NCBI RefSeq assembly: GCF_028389875.1
Contig: NC_084672.1
Location: 9,350,458 to 9,414,457, forward strand
Source of the DNA: Rhea pennata
Taxonomy: Eukaryota; Chordata; Aves; Rheiformes; Rheidae
DNA length: 64,000 nt
Reading direction: 5' to 3'
In this document: piece by piece, positions 22,802 to 34,905 of the stretch
Position numbering within the stretch: position 1 is the stretch's first letter
Layout of the letters: each line of letters opens with the position of its first letter
Notes under the pieces: model-generated
Seen by the model: only the letters and a program-made list of their open reading frames with translations
What the model was told of the DNA's origin: nothing
Databases searched by the model: none
Made by a program: the position numbers and the translations under genes

Positions 22802-25800
22802 TCAGTCCTTTTTGAAGGTGCCGCCGTAGAGGTTGGTGTAATAAGCCCGAGTATACATCGCCTCGGGGTTGAAGCGGTACGAGCCTTCGCTCACCCGCCT
22901 GTTGTAGGGGGCGAAGGCTGATTTGCGAGGGAGAGGGCACTCGGGCTCAAAGTTAGGGCTGCGATAGAGGTTGTGGCGTATGAAGAAGGGGTCTTCGAGG
23001 CCCAAAAAGGAGAGGGGGTGGTGACCTCGGTAAGTTCGCCAGTCTCCTTTCAGCTGGGATTTCTCCTCAGAGGAGGGAGCTGCAGGCTTGGGATCCTCCT
23101 CTTTGTGGTCTGCCTCAGCACTGGGTTTGCTCCCCCGAGTGGTCTCCTCTTCCTTCACTGACTGTCTGCGGAGCTGAAAAGCCAGGGTGAGCCCTGGTGA
23201 GCACCTCACCACACTGCGTCCCCCTCTCTGAGTCAGTGGCTGCAGGTGCAAATGTCCCTGTTCCTCCCTCAGGAGCTGCAAAACAACTCAGCAAAACACA
23301 GCCCCAAACCAGCTGCCCCTGAGTCACCTAAGTCTCCACGCCAAAAATCCAAACTTTAAATTCAGTCCCACAAAACCTGTAAGACCCAAGGGAGGAAGGA
23401 AGGAAAGAGGGCGACATGGACTTGGCCTGAACTTTCGCCTGTGCAGGACTCTGTGGACACAGCCAGGCTTGAGCACAAACTGTCTCTCCCAGCTGCAACG
23501 GCCTGTGCGAAAGGCACCGCGTGGCCCCTCGGTGTCTGCCGGGGACGGACCGATGCACGTGATGTGTAGCGCTAGGGTCAGCGGTGCAAGGCGTCGCTGC
23601 CAGCTGATCTGCGCTCTCTGCCGTGGGGCTCACGAGGACCCTCCGTCACCGCTTGGGGGACTGAGGCGGTGAGGGACTCGAGGGAGGGTTGGGACTGAGG
23701 TGTCGCACAGCGCCCCGTGTGCCCTGCTCTGGATGATTCGCTGCTCCTTGGCACTGCCCAGCGCTAAGGACTATGAACAGGAGGAAGCCGGCCAAAAAGG
23801 GTCAGAGCTGGGGATTTTGCTGGAGATAAACAGGATCTGGCCTGGGCCTGAGCTCCTCATGCACCCTTCTCTGAGGGTCTATCCGAGGTCTGGGAGATAA
23901 ACTCACCGGCACGTAGCTGTACAGGGTGCCCAGCAGATGCTTGGGGGCACTGACAAGGGTCCCCCCGAGAGCATCCACTGTCTCCATGGCCTTGGAAAGC
24001 CTGCGGGGTGTGAACAGGATCAAGCCCTCAGCTGCATCCCAGGCCACAGCTGGGACCTTCTTCACGCTGGAGATGCCAGAAACGTAGGCAGTTTGTAGGT
24101 TTTGAGCCATGCTGCCCACCAGCCCTGGGCCTTCCCCTGCCTGCAAAGACAAATGACCTCAGACACTCTGCCTGGTGCCAGTCATGGCCCAGACAGGACA
24201 ACTGTAGCCCTAGGCTCTCCTTGTCCCCTCCGGCCCCTCAAAGCCTCCGCTGACGATACAGGATCACTGTCCCCGGCTTTGCAAGAGCCGTTGCAGCCCT
24301 TTGCACTGGGGTTGTTCCCTGTCCCCCCGACCCCGGGCTCCCCCCTCTCCCTGGCCTCCAGGGACAGCTCTGCCCTTCCCGAGCCGTGTTTCTGCTGGCT
24401 CTCCCAGCTGCACAGGGCCTGGAGGCAGAGGCGAAGGGCCTTGACCCTCGGCCCGCAGCTTCCTGCCCCGTGTCCCAGCAGACCCGCTGCAAAGGGAAAG
24501 TTCCCACCCCTGCCTTGCCGGCCCGGCTCTCGGTCCTGTTCAGGCAGCAGAGCTGCCACACAGCCGCCCGCTACCCCCAGGCTCCTCCTGCCTTTCCCAC
24601 GTGGCAGTGTGCTGTGCCACTCACTGCTGTTACCGTGGATTATTTTTCAAGAGTGTGGAGAAGCTTGGTGAACACCACAAGATGAACCGACAGTTCAGTG
24701 CAGCATGAAGCACCGCAGATTTAGGGAATCTGGGCATTTCCACCCTGCCTCCCACAGAGGCTGCCAACATCCCCCAGCTGTGAAGCAGGATTTTTTTTCC
24801 AGCTCCTCTGCCCAATGACTTAGCCCAAGATACTGGAGGCTGCCAAGGAAACTCAGTCCTCTGGGTTGCAGTCACCCCCTGGAAGAGTGCCAGATGGGGA
24901 GTGAAGTTGTTTGGCTTCTCCCTTCGATAACAGAGTGAGAGCGTGCGAGCGGCTCTTGGGAGGATCCGTGCATGCTGGACGGCTGTCGCGCAGCCAGGAG
25001 CGGTCCCGGCTGGGAATGGGGCTGTGGGCTCTGTGTCCAGCTCTGTGGGCAAGTGCCCTCTCGCCGTCTCCAAGCCTCAGCTCCCCGCAGCGTATGACGG
25101 TGGTGGTGAGCCTGGTCCCCAAGCGGACATGGGGTAACAGCCCCCATTATGGACTTGGGAGGGCGCTTTGGAACAACCTCTGCAGGCCAGCAGAGCCGGG
25201 ACGGCCAGGCAGGCTTGCTGCTCTGCCTGCATACCTCATTTGTGTCATCGTCCTCTTTTTCCCCCTCTGTTTTCTCCTGCTTCTGCTCTGGCACTTTGCT
25301 CTGCCTCCTGCTCAGCCAGCCAGATGGAGTGCTCTGCCCCTCGCTCTGGGTGCACTGCACCGTGGGCACGCTCGGCTTCACCATGCTGCCCTGGAATAGG
25401 AGCAAAAAGCCATTGCTGGGGAGAGCTGACAGCTCCCAGCCACGCTACTTACCCCCAGGCCAAGTGCAGGGCCTCAGGACCATCCTAGCACTGCCTCCAA
25501 GTGCCCCTGCAGCCACCGAGTGAGCCCACACCATGCCAACACCCAAAACACAGGGCCAGGGCAGGAGATTGGACCCAGAGGGTGGAATTGCCCCAATGCT
25601 CAGCATAAGGCCTCTCCTGCGGAGCCTTTGCCCAGTGCAATGAGGCTGAGCCCTGCTGCCGGTGTGATGCCAGCGATGCTGATGCCTGTGCCACCACACT
25701 GCCCTTGGCCTCCTCCAGCACACTGCAATGGAGCCCGACAGGATGCACACTGCCTCGTAGCCCATCCGCCCCATCCTTCTTAGCATGTGAAAACGAGGAT

Positions 25801-28800
25801 TTCATAGCCCCAAGGCATCCCCTGGCATGGGCTGCAGGATGGCAAAGGACTCATAGGGGACAGATATGCACGTGGGAAGAAGTCCTGATGGCATCAGGGA
25901 GCTCTGGGATTCTGGCAAAGGTCAGGGAAGGGGGTTCCCATCCCAGCAAACTTGGTGGGAGAGGCAAAGAAAGGGTCATCTCTTACTCCTGATTCTAGCT
26001 GGGATGCTGGCAGGGCTTTCTGCTTTGGGGAGGATATTATGGCAAGGCCATAAATCAGTAATATACATTTGGAGCCAGCTAAAAATAATGCATCCTGCTA
26101 ATGTAGTACAAGCTTGTGTGTGAGAGCATGCCTATGACATGGAGATTGCAGGGACTGGCTCCCCGCTGGAGCTCAGGACTCTCCTACAAGCACGAGCAGA
26201 AGTGATGGGAACTGCAGGCCCACTCAGTTCTTCCTATGAGCCAGGAAGGGATACATCCAAAACAGCAACGATCACTACTCTGCTCACTAATGTGCTCTAA
26301 AGAGCCTGATATGTGTAATTTTAGAGCAAAATCAGTCAAAAAATGTGGTGCTGGGAAGCAGGATGCATATGTTTATGTTTCCTATACAGATTGCTTATCT
26401 TATCAGCATGTAGCACTTAGATTTTTGGGCCCCCAAGGTGCTGGTGCTATGCGAAGAAGGAACAAGAAAGAAAGTTATGACTGCGAAACTTACAGTGACT
26501 CAGAGAACATGGAAAAGGTCTCAGATTCTACACTGTGAAAGACTTTCTCATCCTTCAGCAGGAATCACAGTATTTCACAATTAGATGCCTGGAGGTAAAT
26601 CCATGGAGACCAAAGGGACAGAAATCTGAGAAGGGCTAAACAAGGCAAAACTACCCCACTACACCATTATTATTGCTTCAGTGAGTGGCTCTCTTGAAGC
26701 CGGTGTCTTTCCCTGCGGGCTGGGGAAGGGCAGTGCAGGCAGAGCTGGGCTGGCTCCTGCCACGGGCGCACTGGGTGGCCCGGGAGCACGTGCCTGCGGT
26801 CAAGGTGTGCATGCGGCTCAGGATGCTGCAGCAAGCGGGTGTTTTAATAACCCCCCATAGCAATTAGCTCCCACCTTAGAGGGCAGACTGCCTGCTGCTT
26901 CATGGTGTTACTGAGGAGTCCCGGCAGCCGATTTCTCGCACTCACCAGACCAGGGATCCAGGTGGCCAGCTCCTGCCCTTTGGTTTTGGCACGCTGGAAG
27001 CTTTGGGCCGTTTGCTGGTAAGCACGGTGGGAGACGGTACTGACTAAGGCTCCAATCCGGCCCAGGGTACTGGGATTACTGGGAGCACTGGGAGCCTTGG
27101 GGTGCTGCTGGGAGGCCTTTGCCACTGATCCACGAACCTCTTTTGGCTTCTGATCTAAAGGTAGAACGACACAGGGCCAGTGGAGGGCGGTTACATCCTG
27201 GCAGAACAGACCTGCTAACAGCCTTGCACCACCTTCCTGATGGCTTTGGCCTCACACTGCTTCCCCCCGGGGCCAGGGGCTCCCAGACCATGTGCCTGTT
27301 ACACCCCCAGTTACACCGTGCATCGCCGTGTGGCTTGCCCCCATCCCAACACCCCTTTCTATTCTTCGCAGAAGCATCTGCACCCAGAGGAGAGCCAAAC
27401 CTCCTCCTCTGTCCTGCAAGCCACAATCCTCCTGGGGCCAAGAGCCCAGCACTGCTCCTGCACCCTGTGAGCAAGAGCCCTGTTGCCAGCCCTCCCTGCT
27501 GCCCTGCCCCATCCCCGTGCAGAGGGAGGCACTGCCTTGCAGAGGGGGGCTGGCTCAGCAGCTGCTCCTGGGTGAGACCGCGTCTCTCAGCTCCTGCCTG
27601 CTTGGGGGTCTGCACACATCCAGCCCCACTGCGCCCCACTCTTGGTGCTGTGCGGGGATGTGGCTGCCCAAGGGGCATTGCCACCTTATGGAAACAGCAG
27701 CAATTGCATCTTGTCGGCAAGAGATAGGAACCCATGTGTTTGGACAGCCTCATTCCCTCTGTTTTCTTTTATCCACACAAATATGTTTTCCTGTTAATTC
27801 TCAAGAGATGAAGAGGCAGTAAATTGTCCAAAGCGGATTCACAGCCCTCCCTCATCCCCCCTTACCCCCCATTTCCCATGCTCTTGCTGGAATCAGAAGC
27901 CTTGCCACCCCTCTCTCCAGCCACCCTCAGAGGTGATGTGGGAGGCAGGACTACCTGCTGCTTCATCTTCTTCTGGGAGGAGGTACTCCATCAGCTTCTC
28001 AAGCCCTCCCAGGGCTGTGTCAAGGCCTGCAGCTGCCATCTGGCTCACTGAGTTGCTCCTTGTATACCTTGCTGTGGTTTCAGCTGTGCTCCTGGTCTTC
28101 TCATAACCCTCCACCGCTATCCCCTTGACCTTGTCCACGGTGTTGGAAACAGAACTTCTGGCACTTTGAAGGGGGGAGGAGATGGTGTCCTTCAGTTCAG
28201 ATACAAGCTGCAGGTGAAGAGATGGAGAACAGCCCTGCCAGGGTGCTCCAGGCAGTGTGGGAGAGCCAAAGGGACCCATGGGGACCACAGCAATGGCTGT
28301 GTGTGCAAACAGTCTTGAGGCAGCCCCAGGAGGGGGATGATAGCTCTCTCAAGCCTGGGCTGGAGGCAGCTAGCTGGGATGGAGCACTGGATGCTGTTGG
28401 ACTGTACTAGTTTGTGAGTGATTCCAGCCATCCTCCTGGCTGGAGGTGCCTGCACAGCAGTCCTTGCTTCAAGGTGCTGCCCTGTTTACTCCTGAATAGC
28501 CTGTCACCATCAAGTTATAATCAGATGGAGGTAGGAAAGAAAAACAGAACATGCCCTGGAAGAGAAGTAATGCTGGCTCTGCAGAGGGACTGGTGGGTCC
28601 CAAAGGCAGTGGGGTCTCATCTGTGACTCACCTTATCAACTGGGTACTGGAGTGCCGGGATCTTCTCCTCCAGGTGGTCCAAGCCCCGGCAAGCCAGGTC
28701 GTTGGCCACAGTGACTGCCTTGGGCAAAAGCATGATGATTGGGTTGGTGAGAAACTGTCTGGAGAGGTGCAGAGGATGCAGAGGTGGGATGCCTGCCTGC

Positions 28801-31469
28801 CTGCCTGGCCATCCCAGGGCTGTGCTGAGGGGTCGTGCATACTAATGCAAGCACTGCCTTCAGCATGGGACATTGTGCAAAGCCCCAGTCCTTCAACGGC
28901 AGGCTCAATGAGGCCCCACGCTCCCTGGGAGCGTTGTTCTGTTTGACTTCTCCTTCCGTGGCTGCCTAAACTGAGGCCAGCACCGCTCATACCCTACAAC
29001 ACCTGCCCTTGCAATATCTAGAGATGGGAGCTGGACAGATCTGGGTCAGGGAGACCTGGGTGTTATCTCTGCCCACAGATGAGTGCGAGCCAGAGGTCAG
29101 CGCAGGCAGAGTGCTGGGAAAGGCACCCGGCCAGGAGCTGGTGTGTGGCTGGCAGCTTAGGGCTGCTTCACTGCTGCCTGGCCGTGGCATTGGTCTGTCA
29201 CAGGCCACTGGGGGGGTTCATGTTGGGAAACAGCAGGAAGGTGCCTGCTAGGTGTTGCACTTCTCACCTGGGGACCTTCCCTCAGGTACATGGATGGGAG
29301 GGAGGGGGAATATGGAGGCTCTGGTGAGAGTGGGTTTGCCGCAGAGATACAGGGGAATGAGAGGTTCAGGCAGTTTGTCCTGGAGGAGGATGTCCTCAGG
29401 CAGGGCTCAGGGAATGACCCTGCGCTGGCTGAGGGTGCACAGATACTGTTCTGGCCAAATGCAAAGGTCTCAAGTGCCACAGACCAGTGCAGCCCCAGTA
29501 AGGTATAGCATTCATGACCCTGCAGGGCTTCAACCCCACCCCAATCACTTGCTGCAGGGCATGAAGGAGGCAAGCAAAGAACGGGGCCCTCTCCTCCCTC
29601 AGCCCTGGCCACGAGGCAGCTGCTGTCCCTTGCCACATCCCCCCCCCCCCCAAGTGGAAGCAGTCAACAGACTCACACTGCGGCTCCAGCCTGCGCACCA
29701 CCGGCTCCATGCTCCACACGGCCAGGGCGCCGGCCCCCTGCACACCTCTCTCGTAGACTTCACACACAGAGGCCACGAGCGGATGGGCCTCCTTGGTGCT
29801 GGTGTACGTCCGCTGCAGGCTTTCGCAGGTCGAACTCACCACCGGCAGCTGCAGGACTCTCTGCAGCACGTTCTCCTGTGTACCACAGGCAGGGGATCAG
29901 TTAGGAACCAGCCAACAACTGTTATTCCCTGAGAAATGCCCGATCACTTGGACATCAGTGGCATTTGGCATGTTGTAATGACCATGGAGGGCCTAAGCTC
30001 ACTCTGGAGGAGAAGGGCATTTCTTGAACCCCACCTAGCATCCAACTGCTCCCCAGATTTCCTGTATCAGCTCTGTGCTTCACTCAAGTGAGTAGCTGCG
30101 CAGGGAAGCAGAGAGATGGAAGACAGCGCCAGAGAGGACCTCCTATCTGCTTTGCCTACTGCATAGCCATGGAAACCCAGGCTGGCTGCTGCTGCTGTTG
30201 AAGGAGCACGGGTGCAATAGGCAGTGTCGGAGAGGGTGACAGTCCCCATACCTCCCATCTCCCCAAAACAGCAACCTTGACCGTTTAGGCTCTCTCCAGC
30301 TTTCCACCCTTCTCTGCTTCTTCTTCTATCTGACCTAGCCATTGCTCCTGTGTTTGGATCAGCAAAGTTCATTTTGTCTACATGGCTGAGAATTGTCATC
30401 TGTTTTGTCCATGCTGTCACCAGAGTGGCAGGAAAGGCATATAGACCTCACTTAGTAGAAAGGGAGAGGAGTGGGTCTACCTGTGATGGTACAAAGGGGC
30501 TTTGGTAAGAATCGTGGCTGGAAGAAGAGATCATCAGAGATCTCTAAGACAGCAAGACATTGTGTTTGCCAGCCCTGATAGTGTGGGCTACACAGGACAC
30601 CAGTATAAACCTGCATAACGTAAACTTATCCACCTTACTAGTGTCAGATCATTGCTAAAAGCAGGGCCTCAAGGGTGGATGAGCAGGATGAACCTGCAGC
30701 TCTAACCCTCTGTTGCTGTGCTCACCAGCTTACAGAGCAGATTAGCTCAACGCAACAAAGTGGGGTGTTTCAGAGTGACAGGAAGAATGGGGCATATATT
30801 GATCCATCACAGTAGCTATGAGGCAAATGCTGTTTCTGGGTTGCATATGACAGAATGAAAGAAAATGTTGAGATATTCTCTGATAGGTGATATTCTGATA
30901 TTGTCTGCATAGGTGGGAGGCTGAGCTTGGCTTGATGTCCCACTTGTTAATGCAGTGGAACTGTGAACGTTCACATGGCAATGTTCAGCAATAAACATAT
31001 CTGCTGCTACTTTCGGCTTGAACTGGGGCCAGCACTCTCACAAATCCCATATTTAAGCAATCTCAGTGGCTCTAGCTGTTTAGAGCGGTGCTGCATTCAC
31101 AGCAGCACAACTGCCAGAGGTTTTTGATCCATAAAGGAGACAAAGGTAAGTACAGGCACTACTGACTGATATCACTGAGAGCTCCTATCAGGTCAGAGCT
31201 ACTTTACTTGATTCTGAACTGTTTAATTTCCATCTTCCTAAAGATTATTCTGTTTTCTTTGATGGATGCTCTATATTATTACAAGTACAAATACGTGTAA
31301 AGATAACACAGCGACACAAGAGACAGCACCAGAAGTGACTGATTCATCTAGCACAGCCAGCATGAAGCAGTCAGCACTTTTCACAGACTTCTGCCTTTCT
31401 TTTCTCCCTCCTTCTCATGCTTACCTTGGCACTTCCATTCTGCAAAGCCTGGTTCTTCTTTGCCGTCAT
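22802..31469 (-). CDS. PLIN1: PLIN1, perilipin 1 (lipid droplet coat)
   Basis: Perilipin 1 coats adipocyte lipid droplets and gates lipolysis after PKA phosphorylation. Coding exons: 31469-31425, 29875-29677, 28714-28632, 28207-27955, 27154-26946, 25390-25235, 24140-23907, 23173-22802, in all 1551 bases (516 aa; human 522, also 8 coding exons). The N-terminal PAT domain is strongly conserved: [62 protein letters not shown]. The 11-mer repeat region follows ([20 protein letters not shown]), then WIPGL, an acidic stretch ([13 protein letters not shown]) and the hydrophobic droplet-binding exon ending YSYVP. PKA-type RRxS sites lie at Ser294, Ser398 and Ser488, the first and last matching human RRRS and RRVS. 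The acceptor of exon 3 was set at 28714 because only this keeps frame and gives QFTVAND, as human QFTAANE. The 5' leader continues to an acceptor near 31483. The extreme C-terminus differs from mammals. Confidence 0.93.
29639..29651. repeat. poly-C run in PLIN1 intron
   Basis: There are 13 consecutive C about 25 bases beyond the donor of the PLIN1 exon 29875-29677. It is a plain homopolymer close to a splice site. Confidence 0.9.
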
Positions 31470-31483
31470 TGTGATGCATCCAC

Positions 31484-32844
31484 CTGCAAAGCGAAGTTCA
31501 GCGCTGCCGACCACGCTGCAAAGGCAGAGCTGGACTTGTTCTTGCAGCGCTCTTTCCTGCTGCCTGACCTGCACCCCAGAGTGTGATGGGCCAGGAGCTG
31601 GGCGGAGACATGGCAGCTCCCATGGGTTCAGCAGTTGTGGCATTGCCTAATGTATGACTCTTTACCGGTTAAACTGTAGAACTGATGACTCCACACGAAC
31701 CTCTCCTGGTAGTGTATGTTAACATTCAAAGATACAAAGAAAGGGCTGAGAGGCATCTAGTTTGGAGGTGCTAAAGCTCCTGCTCTAACAGGACAGAATA
31801 AAATGCACTGGCAGAGCTGTAGGGAAAGCTCAGGGTAACCAGGAGTGGAGAATACTAATGGATTTGCATGAAAGATATGGGAATAAAGAGCCAGGATGAC
31901 AGACACAGGTGAAAACAGAAAAAGGTTACAAAATCAGGACAGAAGCAGAGAGAGCTGCTGCAGGTAGGGATGAGGTGAGCTGACAAGCTGGAGTTGGGAT
32001 GCACGGCTGTGTGAGGTCTCAGGTCCAAGACAACATGATCCCCCTGCCCATGTCTGCTCTGCAGCTCATGCACTTGGGCTGCTCTGCAGCTGCAGCACAG
32101 CAGTATCAGCAGCTCTCCTATGTGCCCCATGCAACCCCAGCGCCTTCCTGCAAAGCGCCACAGAGCACCCATCTCCGTTGTTCCTAGCTTGATGCCATGC
32201 AAAAGCATTTCTCTCGCTCCCATCTCCAGTGCAGACTTCCTTTTCTCTGCAACAGACTAAATGCAGGTGATTTAGGCAGAGTAGGTAATCCTTGCCCTCA
32301 TCACCCCAGCCCGTAGAAGCTTTCCCTGGAGTGCGTGGTGGTGACAGACTACTCACTGAACAGGGTCCGTCGCCGTCGTAGGCAGAGCTCGGAGCAGAGC
32401 GTGGCAGCTGCACTGCCTGTTGCGTGGCTACTCTGACACAGATGTGCTGCGCCCCGGGCAGGACCATCATGAGGCTCCACCTCCCAGTTGCACGGGTTTG
32501 GGAGCTGGTGGTTTGCTGTGGTAACTTCACAAACAGCTCCCTCGAGCCATACTCAATTCAGAACAGCTGATTGCAAAAAAATCCCCATTGCCTTGTTCAC
32601 TGCAGAGCCCAGAAGCTGAGGCACAGCTGGGATGCATGTGAGTTTAATCCTATCCTAACAAATAACATGAAAAGAAGTCATCCTTGGACTTTACCACTTC
32701 GCAAGCAATGGACCATGAGCAATGGGAAGAGGTCATACAAAATGCATTCTCAGACCAGTCTAAAAGAATTCACTGAGGATTTTAGTGAGGATGCTTTTAG
32801 CTGTGTATTGGGCAGACACTGTACGAAAAAAGCTCCAGGCATTT
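31484..32844. other. PLIN1 upstream region
   Basis: About 1.4 kb without a supported coding exon. It contains the possible PLIN1 leader exon and its intron, and is likely to include the PLIN1 promoter. No repeat was recognised. Confidence 0.4.
32351..32470 (-). promoter_or_regulatory. PLIN1: Possible non-coding first exon / promoter of PLIN1
   Basis: On the - strand a strong donor (TTCA-gtgagt, boundary at 32357/32356) follows a moderately CpG-rich stretch. It lies about 0.9 kb upstream of the acceptor that precedes the PLIN1 ATG exon (about 31484). Human PLIN1 also has a non-coding first exon. The exon start is not visible, and no PPAR element was identified with confidence. Confidence 0.3.
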
Positions 32845-33395
32845 GGAATAGGTAGAATCAGAGAAAAAAGTTGAAAGGAGCCTCTGGAGGTGACCTAGTC
32901 TAAGTCTTGCTCAAAGTATGTCTAACTTTGAAGCCAGATCAGGCCACTCAGGGCTTTGTCCAGTTGAGTCTTGAAAATCTCCAAGGATGGAGATCCTCAC
33001 TTCTCTGGGCCCCAGTTCACTGCTAAGCCACCTTCATGTTAAAGGAGTTTTCCCTTGTGTCCAACTGGAATTTCCTCTGTTGCAACTTATGCCTGCTATC
33101 TCCTGTCCATCTCAGAGAAGAGTTTATCCTCCAACCTACACTTGCATGGCAGATGTTCCATGCCCCTAAACATTTTACCCCCAGTAATCCTCTGCTGGAC
33201 TCTCTCTGGATAGACAACAATCTCTCCTACTGGGGTGCGAGGAGGAGACAAAACAGGACACGCTGCTCTTGATGTGGCCTCACAAGTACTGCACAGAGAG
33301 GGTGAATCACTCCCCTTGACCTGCCAGCAATGCTCTTGCTAGTGCTGCTCCTCATGCCGTTAGCCTTCCTTGCTGCATGGGCACCCTGCTAACTC
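32845..33395 (-). mobile_element. CR1 LINE fragment, 5'-truncated
   Basis: On the + strand the order of landmarks is that of a reversed avian CR1 3' region: a degraded ATAGAATCA..AGGTTGGAAAGG-like end, then GACCTAGTCTAAG, CCAAGGATGGAGATCCTCAC, CTCTGGGCCCCAGTTCACTG, TTTTCCCTTGTGTCCAACTGG, ATCTCCTGTCC and CTGCTGGACTCTCTC. This matches the 3' UTR and the end of ORF2. Divergence is high, so it is an old copy. About 550 bases survive, with no open frame of note. Confidence 0.75.
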
Positions 33396-34784
33396 ACATC
33401 ACGCTTTACAAAAACAGCACGTCATATTGACTGAAAAGAAAGAAGAAGAAAACTGTGATGAGCTGTGACAGGTTTGGTTATTGACTACAGAGATCAAGGT
33501 CACTTTTAATCCACACTGTACTAGGAAGAGCTGCGCTGATATGACCTGGACAGCATGCTGGAAAGAGCAGTGATGCCAAAGGATAAAGAAATAACCTAAA
33601 GGGATGTGTGAAGAGGATAGATCCAGGCAGCAGTAAAGTTGTCTCTTGATACAAGATTGCTGAGTGTCCTCAACCACTCAGCACAGCAGGAGTAAGGGAG
33701 ACCCTTGGCGTACAGCTGCCCACATTCAGCCTCAGGGAAGGACCAAGCAGGACCCAGCCCTTGAACACTGCAGCTGCCTGGTGTCCTCACACAGGATAAT
33801 GTGGTGTGCACCCACACCACCCAGCACTCCTGTTAGGGCTCCCTACTCCTGGCAGCACTGCTTGTAGGGGGAGCTGGGAAACTTCCCAGAGAATTAGAAA
33901 AGCAGTGCAAGGGAGGAAAATACCTCCTTTCCTCCTGAAGAGTCTGGAGTTTGTTTCCAGCCTCTTGCAGGCCTGCGAGCTGAGCTCACGCCCCTGCAAC
34001 AGAGAGGCAAAAAAATACCGGGCAAGGGAATAGCACGGACTGTCCCCAGCTCAGTGGTGGCGTAAGCCACTGCTCTCCAGACAGCAGGACAAAGGGCAGC
34101 AGCCTGCTCCAACGTTTACTGCATGCTCTTTTCGCACTGTGGCTTGTGCCAGCTTTGCTCGCCTTGGTAAAAATGCCATTTATCTCACTTCTCTCTGCCT
34201 TAGCTTTAGTTGGAACTAACAGACAACACAACCTTTGCCTTACTAATGCCTTTGCTCATCCCCTCCCCTTCCTCTAGAGCAAAGGGTGTGCCAGCCCCCA
34301 CATTGTGCAGTGCAAAGGTATTTGCCCAGCTCCACCACTCTGCTGCACACCAGAAACAGCTCCAGCATTCCTGCAGGCAATATTCAGAACTCACTGGGTC
34401 AGCTAGGTTCAGGAAAGCAGAACTTTTACATGCTTATCTCTGCAGTCTCCTCCATACTCAGTAATTACGATGGTGAGGGGATGAGCCAGATCCCCAAAGA
34501 CACGCAAAGTCTCCTTACACTTCGGTCTGGAAGGTGCCTAGGGAGTAACCATTTCCAGGCCCTATGGCAGGATCAGCACCCCCCCAAATCACTGCTAATA
34601 AGCGTCTATCCACTTCGTTTTTAAAGATTGCCTTCCTAGGCGATCCATTTACTGTTTCATTTTACTTACATTTAAAAAAAAAAAAAGTCTCCCATGTGAT
34701 TTAATAATTCTTTGATGTAATATATGACTATTACCTCATGGATGGATTTAGAGATCAATTTATTATCTTCCTCTGGGCAGATAA
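33396..34784. other. Intergenic, nothing recognised
   Basis: Unique-looking sequence between two CR1 pieces, with a short A-run at 34674-34686. No exon, RNA gene or promoter signal could be supported. Confidence 0.5.
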
Positions 34785-34905
34785 CCTTCTAGATATTTGA
34801 AGGCTTTGTACACCTTCCCTCAGTCACCTTTGCTCTGCAAAGCTGGTTGTTTGGATTCCTCTTTAGAGATGTTGGTTTTCAGACCTTTGACTGTTCTTGC
34901 TGCTC
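34785..34905 (-). mobile_element. Old CR1-like fragment
   Basis: The + strand reads GATAACCTTCTAGATATTTGAAGGCTTTGTACACCTTCCCTCAGTCACCTTTGCTCTGCAAAGCTGG. This resembles the reversed CR1 section that normally reads TAGATGTTTGAAGGC..CTCCCCTCAGTCTTCTCTTCTCC..GCTG. It is short and strongly diverged, so its subfamily is unclear. Confidence 0.5.

Noticed and set aside
26236-26538. 100-codon + strand open frame inside a PLIN1 intron
   Set aside because: No recognisable family, no clear splice or promoter context, and composition like the surrounding intron.
28715-28718. Upstream acceptor (CCAAG) for PLIN1 exon 3
   Set aside because: It would shift the frame relative to the preceding exon ending at 29677. 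The CAG acceptor at 28714 keeps frame and restores QFTVAND.
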